64,000 nt of DNA from Styela clava (Eukaryota; Chordata; Ascidiacea; Stolidobranchia; Styelidae): assembly GCF_964204865.1 (NCBI RefSeq), contig NC_135260.1, positions 8,308,001 to 8,372,000 of the forward strand. The letters run 5' to 3'. How positions within the stretch are numbered: the stretch's first letter is position 1; the number at the start of each line of letters is the position of its first letter. Position numbers and translations under genes: made by a program. Below the pieces are notes generated by a model. It ran no database searches and had not been told where the DNA came from. It was given only the letters and a program-made list of their open reading frames with translations. Below are positions 22,475 through 35,459 of the stretch, one piece after another.

Positions 22475-25400
22475 TTATGTCTCCTGGTGTCTATCTATAC
22501 GAAAATATGCAACCTCGTCCAAGTCGATGACGAAATCCAACAACCATATTCCACTTTCATAGACCTGAACAAAAGATAAGGAAAGAATTGAGGATATAAT
22601 ATATACCTACATCAATTATCAACAAATCAAAAACCGTTTATATTTTTGTATTTTAGTATACCTTGTTTGTCTTCTGGTCAATCCATCTAATATTCGGACC
22701 TCCGGGCAAATAAATGTCTCTCTGCCTCGCATTATACTCTAGAATCGGAGCTACCAATACTTCTTCTCCTATCAAAAATTCATCGTCGATAGACAGTGCT
22801 GTTCCATCAAGAGGGTCAATCCACCATAAAGGACGAATAATTGGCATTCCATTTTCTTTTGTTGATACATCTGCATATCTGGATTAAAGATGAAAAGAAA
22901 TGATTGAGCATACGTAAATTTGAACAGTAATTGACTAAAATATCTAATTTTCAATGAACAGTTAGCTTAATTAATACAACATGCAAGGCAGGCAAACAAT
23001 AACTACTCTGATAGCAATTTAAAATTCGTTACTTCAGTACGATAGGTGTGACGTATTCCCTATGAAGGTCCACAAATTTCTTCGCGATTCTAATGACTTC
23101 CTCATCATACTGCCATGGTGCAACAGAAAACTGCATAGCCGGCATGAACGCTGTGATTTCTAACCACCGGATATATAATTGTCTGTCCGGTATTGGATGT
23201 CCATAATACACATTTCCTCCGATCATATCCGGAAGAATAAAAGGATATCCGTTGATACCCAAAGTGAGGCATGTTGGAATTAGAGTCTTTAATCCATTTT
23301 CATACCTTAAATTAATAAAGCATTATACTGCTTGATGAGCCCATTGCCCTACTTAAGCAGTGTCGAGCATAAGATGGGTTCTTAGTTATATGAGTGAATT
23401 TCCGCCCTACAATTCACTCCGCTTTGAATACGAAAATAGCCAGGTCATTTACGATTAACACTCAATTAGAAAAGGGGTAGTCTGCAGATATCCGTAATAA
23501 TGAGTAATCTCAAACTAAACTAATATTTGCAAACATTGAGGTTTAGGATGAGTTTCTAGTAATTACATTGAATATTGAAATTAAAAATTTAATGTCACAT
23601 AGTAAGTAGTTTGTGGGATCGTTTTTTTTTATTCATACATAAAATTTGAAATCACCATTTGAAAATTCACTTCACGTCAAGTCAAAAAATATCACACAAA
23701 CCAACAATAGTTTTCAACATATGTCAGAAAACTCATCAGCTTACCCCCACTCTGAGTCCTTGTCCATCATTCGAACAAATATCGGAAGATGCTGCGTTTT
23801 GTAACCAGATCGAACTTCCACCATTCCACCTAACTGGGATATAGTTTGGACATAATGTGTGCTATAGAATACGGGACTGTCCATGTCAATCTAAAGACAA
23901 AAGAATATAAAAATTACACTACCTAATAAAATACCAGAATTTATAATATCAAGAATTGAATTTGCTAAGGATAGAAATAACGTTTAATATTAATAGTATC
24001 ATATAGTTATAAGACTTCAATTATGTCTTTCAAATTATTCACTGTAAATATATTCAGTAACCATTAAACCAAGGCACACTATTTTACACAACTTGAAAAT
24101 CCATTGTGGATAGTTGGCTGACTTTTTTGTCATCTATTATTCAAAATGTGAATAACAAAAATTTTAAGAATAGGGCAATTGGTCTCAATAAATTGAACGC
24201 CATGGTTAGGGCTGGGAATTAAAAAAAAAAACACTTAACCGGTTAACCGCAGCGTGCTGTTTGACGTAATAAGTTGGTGACCGTACATTTGAACCCATGC
24301 GTATATCCACGGGTTCAATCTATATGCGGGTGCTAAAACCCATGGGTTAGGGTTAGTATGGGTTTAACTATCCGTGAAACAAAAAAAATTCCATAGGTGC
24401 AATAGCATACGGGTGCAATTGTCATGGGTTCAAATGTACGTGGGTTCGAATGTAATGGAACCTAATAAGTTATAATATCTGCGTGTTACGTCACCATGGT
24501 TCCAAAGCAATTTCGCGTGATCTCATCCTGGTATCGCCCGAAAATATTCACGGATCGAGATATTTTCAAGATCGCTCTACTTTTAAGAGAAATGCAGCGT
24601 ACTTTAGACCAGGGATGTCCAACCCGCGGCCCACAGGAAGAATTCGTGCGGCACAGTTGAAGTGTTTATATAAATACGAACATATAAACATATTTAACAT
24701 AAAAATTTCCTGGTATGATACCAAATTCTAATAGAATTTAGGCTATAATTTCACGCGACTCCGTCATAAGAAAAGCGTTGTTGAGCGCCACAGAACATGA
24801 TTTTACAGCGGGCTAAAGCGTGCAACATCTGTGTCGATAAAATGAGTTTTCTACCCATTGTGAAGTCACATATCGGTACTGTGTTCTATCGATGTTGTAT
24901 CACAAAAACAAATCTACCATTATGTTTGGAACAAAATAGATGAAGCTTGAGGATGAAAATCGAAAATATCAAAAGGATTGGGAAGAGTTGTAAGCAACGA
25001 TGTATGCCTAATATGCCATAAATCTGTTTCGAGCTTGAAGTCGTATAATTTGAAAATTATGAAGTCGAAGCATAGGAGTAACCTGAAGAACAAATATTTG
25101 ACAAGCCAGTTAGTTACATTGTGCGGTATAAAAACTACCCGTTGATATTAAACAGTTGAGCAATGACAATCAAAAGCAAGTTTGGAGCTAGTTGAAGAGA
25201 AAAATTGCTGGCTTTATTTTTTTTTCTTTTCACACCAATGTATGTGCATTTTGCATAAAATTTGAGTTGAATTTCATGGTCTTTGTGTGCATCTTGTGTT
25301 TAAAAAACCGCAAATATGTTGTGCAATATTGGGCTTGATTTAGCGACGCTTAAATTCTAACGTAAATCGGGATTGGGTTGCTATTTCAGTTTGGTAAAAA

Positions 25401-28400
25401 CGTTTGCGGCCCGCAATGAATTTTCCCATGTGAAAGTGGCCCGCGGCACTAAAAAGGTTGGACATGCCTGCTTTAGACATATATTTTAGTAAAACCCGAT
25501 TCCGTTATTTATGCCATTGTTTGATGACATTTCAATGTTTGTTGTGCAACTTTGAGATATCATAAAGATAGGAGTGTACCACCAGAGGAGTGTTTCCAAC
25601 ACGACCGGAAATACTATTAATTCAAAGCGTATTATATGTACTATGATATTATCAATTTGTAAATGCAGATCACTTTACACCATATTCATTGGGAGTAGTC
25701 TATTTATTCAGATCTATGTTTGTGATTACGTGTCGTTTATGAAAACAGAATTTGACGTACTGGATGGTAAACTGATTGTACAAAGATATGCGATTTTGAA
25801 AAGTCGCCATTCGAAACATAAATCCAACCTTTGTTTTTGAAGGCATTGGGAAATATTCAACTTCACCGGCATCAAATTTGAATGAATCAACTAGATAGCA
25901 ATCTTGCATCTGAAATATGAATCACCGAACATTAGGTAACTTTATGTATTTCAAGTATGAATTGAATCGATTATTTGCAGATACATTTTTCATTCAAGCA
26001 CGCAATAACCCTATATAGAAGATAAAATTTTCCAACACTTTACCCAATTTCTTTATTTTTTGGTTCAAGCTCGTAATTTTAAAACTCAGTGAAATTGGAA
26101 TATATTTTATATTGAACTTGCCGACTCTTAATGACTTGCCGGGTAAGACGTTAAAATTCTTATTAACTTGAACAAGCTATAGTTGCCATACTTTTCTATG
26201 CAGGTCAAGATACCATTCAGATGCAATCGAACTGGTAAAATCAACCAGAGCTCCGTAGCCGTCCCACCATTTTATTAATGCAGGTGTATCAGCATATTGG
26301 GTTTGAACAAACATTGATCTTAGTGTTGATGCCTTTAATATTTCTTCGTCACTTTCAAGCCAACAGAAGTTCATACTGCTTTGAAAAAGCTGAAATCAGA
26401 TCAGACATAGACACAGTAAACCTAATTGAAGTTCTGTGTTTATGGTTATAAAATTCTGGCTGTATTTTATTATGCTGATTTTACAAATTAAAATTGGACT
26501 AATGCAACATTGCTATATGTATCTCGCTATGAGACAAGTGCGTACAAATAACTCTATAACCAGATATAGTTGCCTCTTTTACATTTAGTATACTTGATAG
26601 CAGGGGCGAATATTTCGTAAAAAACTGGAACTCAGCATTGCAAACTGTGTAATGTGCAATTCGTAAGATATTCATTCAATTTTTTTCCATTCCTCGATAA
26701 GCATACGCATTTGATGAAATTGCCAAACAGATTTGATAGCGCCTCACTGTATATTGCTAAACCATATTACAGCGATTCGAAGTACCAAAAATCGTCAATT
26801 CGTTTACCTTAGAATTTACATTGACAAATGGAGTTGTCCACAACGTTACACGGAAGCCTTTATCGTGTAAAGATTGAATCATTCCTTTTGGGTCAGAAAA
26901 TGTGACAGGGTCAAAAGTCAAATCGCCATAAGCTGTTGACCATTTGTCGTCAATTTCCAGTTGGGAATTTAAAAATCCATTCTTCAAAATTTCGTCAGCA
27001 AATTGTAGTGTAGCGCTTTGGTTTATGTTTTGCTAGCAAAATAAAATATAGAATCGGTACATTTTTCGGTACTCCGGTAGTGTGTGTACCAGGTTAGAGT
27101 TAGGCCCTAATTTTATTCCGATTTTAGTTCTATTACAAGTTCTGGGACTGCCTGTGTTAGCCAAGTGAATATACCCCCTGCCCATAGGTTTCAGTTCCTT
27201 TACATAACTTGGTGTAAAGTGGGCGAACAAAATTAGTTACCTCCAATGGTACACACGCCCAATTTTCAACAAAGAAATACGATTTCTCCTAATTTATTCA
27301 TTAGCGTTCTTCTGGACTTTTTGCCCCTTTTCAAAGAAGGTTTTTTTTATCTCTCTGATTAGTTCTCATTCATACATTGTAAAAATTCTCGTTTGTGAAC
27401 TATGCTAAAAGGGAGCCGCGGTTCTGAAGTACTCCTTCCGTCTATCGTTTCCCTGTCAGTTCTTCTCAACTTGTGCTATAGCCTATATTTCAACACTCGT
27501 TTTACGCCCAAGACCTCGCTTTGAGCTGAAACATATTCGAGCATATTCGCCATAATTTCGGATGCAGGTATGCCACTAACGTCGAAGGGGTCATTTGGAA
27601 CTCATTTTAAAAATAACATAACTTTGGTGCAAAGATCATAGATTACTTGAATTTTTGGGTACAATCTTACAAAAACGGAAGTTCAAGTGTGAACAAAATT
27701 AAATAAATGTTCTTTATTTTCATAGAAATATTCAAGAAATTTTCTTCCCTCGTTTCCACAATTAATTAATTAGTCAATTAGCAAGAAGTTTTGCCTCAGG
27801 TCGGTATCTCACCTTGTATTTCGCCCAGGTAGACCACACTGGATCACGAAACATTCTTTTGTCTGGAATTCCATCCGGCTTTGAAAAGAAGGTTTTCATC
27901 GCATGCAGATGAACTTCCTAAACGTTGTGTTATATGAAAACATAAATAAGTCTTCAACAAGGTAAATTTTTGTTTAAAATTGATGCTGTACATAGTAAAC
28001 ATCCCGTGAGAATCGTTCAACGCCTCGACAAAATGTTTGTTATTTACTACTTTAACCAACTACAATTGCTAATATATAAAATCAACTAACCTTTAGATTA
28101 CTCGCTGTACAAATGTTGTATTTCAATATTGTCTTTTTATTATCCTTTCTCGGATATTCAGGATCAAAATACTTCGCCATCAAACAAAGTCTATCGTCAA
28201 AATTGTCGTTGATACCGATCCACAACGGTGTCAGATCATCAACTATGATGGCAATTCCTAAAGAACTGTGATCAAAATATAAAATAAAATTCTGTAATTT
28301 TCTGTAAGGTTCAATTTCAAAACTTTCTTTAGGTATTTCAAAAATAATGTCTGTGTGGTTCTAAAGTTATGTGTTGAATAGGGAGATTAATATTGTACTG

Positions 28401-30125
28401 TACTGTATTCATATTTTAAAGCGGAAGCCAGAATCATCCATCTACTTATTCAGCCATTTGCATACTTACTTTAAAAAGTATCTTTCCACAAATGATCCAT
28501 AGACCTCTTCTTCTTTGTGCGCTATCACGTCTTTCGATGTATACATTTGCATAGGAATTGAAAGATTGTTGCTGAATGGCCAATGTGGTCGAAAAACCTC
28601 AGGTCCTCCGAACCACTGTCCTGTGGTCATCGGAAAACAATCTTTTGGAGACCCGGATTGCTTATCATTATAATTTGAAGTCCATGTCATTTCATAACAA
28701 TTTGTTTCTTTATCTGTCCAAGTCGACTGGTTAATGCAAAGGGTTGATCCAACATCCCACGATATGCAATAGTGCGATTCAAAATCTTCATTTCGTATGA
28801 TTTCTGTAGAAAGTTGTTTGTTTTATAATTCTAAAATATCTTTCAATTCAACTTATAATGCAATAACATAGGGGTCAAAACTCAAAAGAGACGCACATCA
28901 AAGACGCGCCAGTTAGGTAATTCAAGCAGATAATAAAATATACGTTATTTACTATTTTTCCATCGAGTACATGACAAATTTACATGAATGTAACCTGAAT
29001 TTAAATCAATAAGATGCAATCCCAGATCAGCTCTCAAGCCGCCAACATCCGTTTGTATATAGAACGTTCTTTCGTTTGTGTCGAACTCCACATTCTTGAA
29101 ACTTTTCACTTGTTTCTTGTCAATCTATATACATGTACAAATCTTAAAATCTCAATGATAGAGTCATTTAGCTTGTACTACTCTTACAACACGGTCAAGA
29201 CAAGACAACATAGATAATAAAATGCATACGATAGTATAGTTTTTTACTGAAAGCAAATACACTAGTTTGATTTCAATATTGTTATGTACTTTTGTATGCC
29301 ATTCCTTTTCAAAGTAGGCTATTACCAGTGGTGGGATTCAGGCGGTTCGCACCGGTTCTATAGAACCGTCTCACGGAATTTTGTGAGATCAGCGAACCGG
29401 TTAGCATTACTGGTTACTGTCAATGACTTTTGGGCAACAAAACCGGCTGAAACATATGACTTTTGTGATGGAACCGGCTAACAACTATTACCTACTAGCT
29501 CTCTTACGACTTATACGTCCACGCCCACAGACATTCGTTCTTTTAAACGCCCCTGCATTTTCAGCAACTGCTTGCAGATTGCACTCGTGGATATCTGTAC
29601 CAATGAACTTTGCATTCATAAATATGTGCACGTGACTTTGCACCCAACAAATGTCTGTCGTCACAAATTTCCATGGCTGCGGGGAATAATATATGTACAA
29701 GGATATAGTTATCGTTTTCAAGGCCACGAGGTGAGTGGAATATACGCAAACACCATCAAAAATTATTCTGCGAGACGCGAGAATATGTTAAAACCTATAC
29801 TCTATCTAATTTTCCTATACGCTCATGTGTCGCTGCATGCAGATCAGCTTTATATCATATATACTTTTAAATAGCAGGCTCCTCGCCAGCATAACAAATA
29901 TATATACTACAAATACATATTACACAGCTTTATACGTACCTTTTGAATATGTAGTCATTAACATTCAAAACGTTACTCGACACGTTTCAGCACAAACTAA
30001 AGCCAGAAAAAATTTCAAAATCAAATTTGTCTTACCTGCACTTCGTAGTAATCGAGATACACTGCAATGAATATGGTCACAAATTCGTAGATCAAAACGT
30101 TTTTCAGAGACAGAACGCTGTTCAT
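22475..30125 (-). CDS. GH31-family glycosidase, MYORG-like, 12 exons
   Basis: Coding exons: 30125-30036, 29124-28995, 28803-28470, 28265-28091, 27917-27813, 27032-26808, 26389-26192, 25909-25829, 23890-23745, 23305-23033, 22878-22662, 22564-22475. They total 2064 nt, giving 687 aa plus stop, and all phases fit. Exon 1 encodes a hydrophobic signal or anchor (VLIYEFVTIFIAVYL), so a secretory-pathway enzyme is expected. Landmarks are GQWFGGPEVFRPHWPFS (substrate-side loop), RDPVWSTWAKYK, KWWDGYGALVDF, the nucleophile motif SFKFDAGE (Asp432), and the acid/base motif FILPDMIGGN (Asp521). The C-terminal beta domain contains EVLVAPI and IYLPGG. Human MYORG is a GH31 alpha-galactosidase; the substrate here is not determinable. 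Exon 4 needs acceptor CACAG at 28266-28270, because the nearer TTTAG breaks the frame. The donor of exon 8 (GTTGGA) is weak. Both catalytic residues are present, so the enzyme is probably active. Confidence 0.93.
24276..24462. mobile_element. Palindromic MITE with 9-bp target duplication (Mutator-like)
   Basis: Outer ends GGTGACCGTACATTTGAACC and, read in reverse, GGTTCCATTACATTCGAACC. An inner 18-base word CGTACATTTGAACCCATG recurs as its exact reverse complement. Flanks TAATAAGTT at 24267-24275 and 24463-24471 are identical nonamers. Nine-base duplications are characteristic of Mutator-type elements. It sits in GH31 intron 8. Confidence 0.82.
24610..25470. mobile_element. hAT-type MITE, 861 bp, perfect target duplication
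   Basis: Left end CAGGGATGTCCAACC, followed by CGCGGCCCACAGG. The right end read in reverse is CAGGCATGTCCAACC. Perfect 8-bp duplication CTTTAGAC at 24602-24609 and 25471-25478. It lies in GH31 intron 8 together with the Mutator-like MITE. Confidence 0.93.
27059..27235. repeat. Dispersed GTACTCC / ACCAGGTTAG repeat, uninterrupted copy
   Basis: Reads GGTACTCCGGTAGTGTGTGT, ACCAGGTTAGAGTTAGGCC, then TTTTAGTTCTATTAC, CCCCCTGCCCATAGGTTTCA and GTAAAGTGGGCGAAC. The same order occurs at 35460-36250, where a LINE fragment splits it. This copy shows the empty target of that insertion. It lies in GH31 intron 5. Confidence 0.8.
27540..27740 (+). mobile_element. 3' fragment of the mariner-like family
   Basis: Aligns with 10060-10245: GGATGCAG, then CATAACTTTGGTGCAAAG, TGAATTTTTGGGTACAATC, CGGAAGTTCAAGTGTGAAC and AAAATTAAATAAATG. 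It corresponds to the transposase C-terminus and 3' end. No left half was found, so it is a truncated copy in GH31 intron 5. Confidence 0.65.
29326..29483. mobile_element. Truncated hAT-type MITE (same family as 42910)
   Basis: Starts CAGTGGTGGGATTCAGGCGG and follows the 42910-43089 element through GGTTCTATAGAACCGTCTCA and AGATCAGCGAACCGGTTAGC to AACCGGCTAAC. The right inverted terminus is missing. It lies in GH31 intron 1. Confidence 0.82.
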
Positions 30126-31351
30126 TTTCAAGATTCAATGTCTTTGTGTTTACCAAACTATTCACCCATATCGCTGCTACGTTACAATATATACAACTAA
30201 TATTTGCTATTACCATTGTACGGGTTTTGCGAGAAGGTCACTCACTATTCGAGTTAACCAATTTGACTTGAACTCTGAAACGCAAATAAATAGACCGTGA
30301 GAACACATTGAGTTGTAATCAATGCAGAGGTTGCTTTCGTTCGCTGTATTTGTTGGTTTCCTCGCGAAGAAAAAGTGACAGCAACACCAATCAGTCACGC
30401 TGCTCATAACAACAAATTGCGGGTCTAGTGTACTTCTAGTGGGCGTAGCAAAACAATTTTTGCATATGTCAATCCTAACCCCACACCTGACTGCGTCATC
30501 CAAATATCACGTCACTACGACACCACAGTGACGTAATAAAGCCCTTTAAAGTATACAAACTGTCATCCACGACGCGTAGGCGATCCTCCGAAATCTAGCA
30601 AGCTATTTCTCTGATCCCGATATGAAAGAGATCGCTGCCATTAGTGGGCTCTTTATCGTCGGCGTGATTGCCATTTCGGGCGATAGGTTTCATTCGATTT
30701 CGTGGTTATCGTCTAACATGCTGTTGGCAAATTTCCTTCACCAATTGAACACAAGGTGATCAATGGCTCGTATGCAAAGTTGTTGTTGCAAATCATTTTT
30801 TTGTTTTTATCATTATTGTTGAGGTGGCTGATGAAAATTGTTGTAGGGACAAAAATGAAAATTTACTTTCTTCAACATATATAGGCTACATAAAATTAAT
30901 CAATTAAGAAAATTAGAGGAAATTAAAATGCTACAAATTAGGATTCATGTTTGCCATAAATGCACCTGTAACCAACGACAAATCCCGGATGAGTGGAAAA
31001 CAAGATTTCTCAAGTCAAATGTATGTTTTCAAGTTGTTAATAATTTAATACGTATACAAAGTGTGTTAGTACAACGTATTGTTATCTTTCGAGGTGCATC
31101 CCATATCATATCAAATGCCAGAAAAATGATTATGTCAGATTACAAGTAAATGTAGAAACAATCTTGGAATTTATTTATTAATTTATGAAGGCAATATACA
31201 AGTTTGGGACTTCATGAGCGATGTTTTTTGATTGGTTAATTTAAAGTTCAAAGTAAATTACCACGTTTCTGTATGCATGGTGTATCAATAATTTGCTCTA
31301 TATTTCGTTTTTGACATAGTATGAAGCTACAAATCAGCAATATATATTTGT
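30126..31351. other. Region between GH31 start and orphan gene, possible GH31 promoter
   Basis: 30210-30720 is less AT-rich than its surroundings and contains more CpG, as a promoter region might. A short plus-strand frame, ATG at 30622, would give a hydrophobic start (KEIAAISGLFIVGVIAIS), but no following exon could be linked. No other gene. Confidence 0.4.
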
Positions 31352-33373
31352 TCAGAATTCTGAATAATTTTTGAGCAAAGTAAAAGTAGAAATAATCGAG
31401 GTCAATGAAGCTTGTGCTTTCTGTTTCTCGTCCTTATTTTTCGACTTCGTAGAATCAACGTAATCTCTGACTTCCTGCATCTCTAATTTCATAAACTCGC
31501 ATTGCTTTGTTGAAAAAGTTTTTCCTTTTTTTCTGTATGGTACAGCAGGTGCATTTTGAACTTCATCGTAGATACGAACACTTAAAAATGTTTGAATATA
31601 ATGTAAACAACTCACATCGTAAAAAATATAAATTTCGTGCAATAACTGCCAAAACGCAGACCATGAATGGATATTGTCGAAGAATGGTGATTTATGGCCG
31701 CGAATCATTATTTTATCAAATCACCCATTTAAAACGTTTTTTGGGAATATTTAATACGTGGACGGACATACAAACAACTACCCAACTCTTCTTCATTTGT
31801 TTCGCTAGCTAACATCAAGCGATAGACAGAATCAACGTTTGGATACGGGTTTGACTTGGACAAGTGCGATGTATTCAGGAAGACGTTTAATCGTGATTTC
31901 ATAAAATTGAATACGTGCATATATGACTTGCCAAACATTGTTGACAAGTAAGAAATAAGAAATAGTACGCAGGTGTGGGTTTTGGACTTTTCCGATTGAA
32001 TTGTGACTCAAAGATGATATTAGAAATCTCAAATTTGAACTGTCAGAATAATATTGCATATTTCAACTGATAAAATTCACTAGTTCAAAAGAGGATCCCA
32101 CTCATGGCTGGTTTACTCTCTATTCCCTATCGAGTTTAAAAGGCACATGTATGAACGTGGTATGAATAAACCCGGAAACTGTTCTTTTGTTGTAAACTAA
32201 TTGAAAAAATTTTTTCACACAAACTTGAATGAAACTCCAAAGCCTTAATCAGATCGCTCATGCTTCGCTGCATAACTGAGTATTCCTATCAATATTCCTC
32301 CCATGCCTAGTCTTATTCTATTATATCAATCAAGAGAATTGTCTAATCGCAAGGTTCTAATAATACGTACAGTATGCAATCACAAAAATGAAATGTGTTC
32401 ACACAAGTCAATATAGAGTGCGTTTTTGATTTCAAGAGCTAAATTTCGAAGTAAGCTATTTCCCTTCACTTTCATGTCTTTGAGAGGCTGGCCCAGGACT
32501 ATCCGTTCATTTCATATATCTTTCATTACATGTTCAATTCATTTCTTGTTTAGTATAAAACGTGTTTATGTTCATGAACACCGTTATTGCCCTCTGTGAG
32601 AAAGGGCAAAGTTGCTTGCGAATGTGCCTATTTGTTGACAATAAAGTGCAAAAGCACCAATGCATTGCACAATAAAAATTCCAGATATCATTAATTGTAC
32701 TTACTCATTATCATTGGTATCACTTTGATGAGGAAGTGATGATGTTGGTGACTGTGGTTTAGGAGGAAGAGATGGAGCATTGATTTGCACCACTGCTGAC
32801 TCAACTTCTGTTATTCTAGTGTTGATAGCATTTATAGATGAGATCATCTGTGACGAATACAATAAAAAGTATTTATCAGTGATGAATTGCTTCATCATCA
32901 TTACTATAAACACTGTTTTTTGTATTCTTCTGCATCAACGTTGTTAAATTTCTTAATATAAATGGTCTTTGGTTGATAGGGATTGAGAGACTATATACCT
33001 GACATGAAAAAAATATGGCCCGCGGGACAAATCCGGCCCGTTGGGTAATTCGATCTGACCCGCCTGATATGCCACGACCCAACTAAAAGTTTGATGTTTC
33101 AATTAAAAATAGATCAAGAGATTTGTTGAGATTGCGATTCAATTTAGTTTTGGCTCGAGGCAATGTTTTCCAAATGTCCCCTGGTCCAAAAACCTCGTTC
33201 ACCCCTGCATACCTTTCAACTTCAATCTTTTAGAACTAATTGTGGAATAGTACTTAAAAATATTACCAATTGTGTTTTACCATAACGATGAATCTACTCA
33301 CCCTGTCAAGTTTTTCGTTCATTTCAATAAGAGTCGTTTGCATCAGTCGCACTGATTCTTGTTGTTGTGACAT
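31352..33373 (-). CDS. Small coiled-coil protein of unknown family, 3 exons
   Basis: Coding exons: 33373-33302, 32847-32705, 31580-31352. They total 444 nt, giving 147 aa plus stop, with consistent phases and GT-AG introns (donors GTGAGT and GTAAGT). I do not recognise the family. Exon 1 and the start of exon 2 (MSQQQESVRLMQTTLIEMNE, then AINTRITEVESAVVQ) form heptad-rich amphipathic helices typical of a coiled coil. A Pro/Ser linker follows (APSLPPKPQSPTSSLPHQ). The third exon is charged (KQCEFMKLEMQEVRDYVDS, KSKNKDEKQKAQ) and ends in a more hydrophobic helix (SIISTFTLLKNYSEF). No signal peptide, so cytoplasmic or nuclear is likely. The domain order suggests an adaptor or complex subunit (inference only). 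Extra exons between 32705 and 31580 cannot be excluded. Confidence 0.62.
32995..33110. repeat. Fragment of a GCCCGCGGG-type hAT MITE
   Basis: Contains GGCCCGCGGGACAAATCCGG, the subterminal block also found in the elements at 4050, 7283 and 59500, but no intact termini. It lies in intron 1 of the orphan coiled-coil gene. Confidence 0.55.
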
Positions 33374-35459
33374 TTTGATTGTTATTATACATTTACCTGT
33401 GATAAAACTGTGATAATGTTTTGCTATCCTAATGTGAAGTTGAATTCGGCTAACAAATAGTTTTTGCCGAAAACCGTACATACTTGATCAGTTCAGGCTA
33501 TTCTATCTCATCAAATTTTATATCTGATATCCCTTCTCTGATTGAATTCAAACTTCCTTTATTAACGCGATTCAAGGATTATACAAACCAACAGATGACC
33601 AGTGAAATTACAATCTATTAAAGCAAAGGTCCCTTTGACACGCACAGAAGTTTTAATTTCGAATGTGAAACTACCTCAAATTCCACTGTGTGTATTCGAG
33701 GTGAAATCCAGTAAAGCTCTTCTCATATTTTATTGCTATGATATGTATATTTACACAAAATATGAACATCTCTCTCTTACCTAACTTTACAGTGTTTACA
33801 TTGTCAAAGCGAAACGATAGACTTGCAATATAAGAATATATTACTAAGAATTTGTTATTTTTTCACATAAATTTTACAGCCCAACATTTAAACATTTTCT
33901 TTCATTTGCACCATTAATATTGAAAACTTCTGTTCATCAATTGATTTGTTTTTCAATAAAACTAACTTTAACTCATTCATTTCAGTTAGGTACATCACAA
34001 TAACAACATACACTGTGAAGACCATCAATTGGTTTTACGCAAGACTAACTAACTACTGTATATCCTTACGCGACTCCATAGAACAAACGCCACAATCAGA
34101 AAACAATATGAACGTGATGTCATCTATGCGTACAGAACTAATAGCATCTAGGTAGACGGATCTCTATACTACGATTTGGAGGGAATGTTCTGTGTGATTC
34201 TGCTTATTACATACTATAGAAATTGTGCGACAGAAAAGGCCATTATACACTAAAAGGTCGGCATTATACACTAAAAAGGTCGGCTCTTTTAACGAGCGAT
34301 TTAGATTTTTGGTAAAATTCTGTTGTGTTGGGTTTTATTGCTTCTTCACACAGAGTAGCCTACGGTTGCAAATATGCACCTTGAGTCCACAAAGATTTTC
34401 GCCGTCGAGAAAATAGTCCGCGACCAAAAAAGGTTGGGAAACGCTGCTATAGAAGAATGAAATAACGCACACTTTGTCACATATGTTTACCTAAATCCAC
34501 GATGCAGCTTCCCAGGTCGACTTTAATCAGTTCTAATCTGAAAATTTGGATTCTCTGACGTTAGACGAATCCAATAAACTGATATTTATGACTATTTGGC
34601 AGGTCCGAATATAGTCCGCGCACATAAATTACGCATGTTCAAAAAAAGCAATCCAAATCATTAAAATTGACGTACTCATTAGTCTATTCTTTCGATATTC
34701 TGCATCATCAACATTCAATACGATGACTCATGAAGCATACACATGTATAGTAGACATAATAACATTGCGGACTTCTCGTTTTATATTTATGTTAACCGCC
34801 TTCACACTCGTTGAACATGGTTTGAAATGTTTGTGCTTGCATACACTGTGGTATCTATAGATTACAGGAATGGTTCTAATCTATGTATGTATATGTATAC
34901 TCGTGCTGACCCGAAATTAAAAAGTAGCAAACCATTGACGCAATCTGCTCGCGCGCATACATATGTATGTATATCATTTAGAATTGGTTGGCCATCTCTT
35001 GTGTCATGAAATTCGAGCAGATTCTAATCTTATTCTACTTTTTTACTATACAAATATTAACCTATAGAATGTGCTACTTTCTTATGTATTGATTGATAGG
35101 AGGGTTGTTGGATCACGGACCATCGATATCAATGATCATCCGTCCTTTCTGTCTCATTTGCATATTCGACCCATTTCCTTACGATTCCCCCCCCCCCCGA
35201 AAATGAACCTGCCAAAACAGACCCGGTATCTACAGCATTCGACTGTGCATATAGGCCTGCCAGTCAATAACAAGGGTCTCTACGCTGGATCGATCATTTT
35301 CCCCCTTTTTTGGGTAGCGCCTAGAAGCCCTTCTGTTTAGTGTTGAAGTATCATGAGTCAAACTTGAGTAGCATTATTTAGACTGGACTTGACTCAGGTA
35401 ATTTTCTCCATTTATCTCCTCGCTTCGTAATCGTGACACCTCTGCTCAAATTCGATATT
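33374..35459. other. Intergenic, repeat scraps only
   Basis: Near 34230-34275 the phrase CATTATACACTAAAA is tandemly duplicated. 34400-34450 reads like the end of a hAT element (GACCAAAAAAGGTTGGGAAA). Alternating ATGTATGTATAT words occur at 34880-34980 and a run of nine C lies at 35191-35199. No gene is supported. Confidence 0.45.

Noticed and set aside
28258-28265. Alternative acceptor TTTAG for GH31 exon 4
   Set aside because: It breaks the reading frame from exon 3. The acceptor 8 bases upstream restores the frame and gives the expected SLGIAIIVDD.
31507-31812. 101-codon plus frame
   Set aside because: Antisense shadow of the last exon of the orphan coiled-coil gene.
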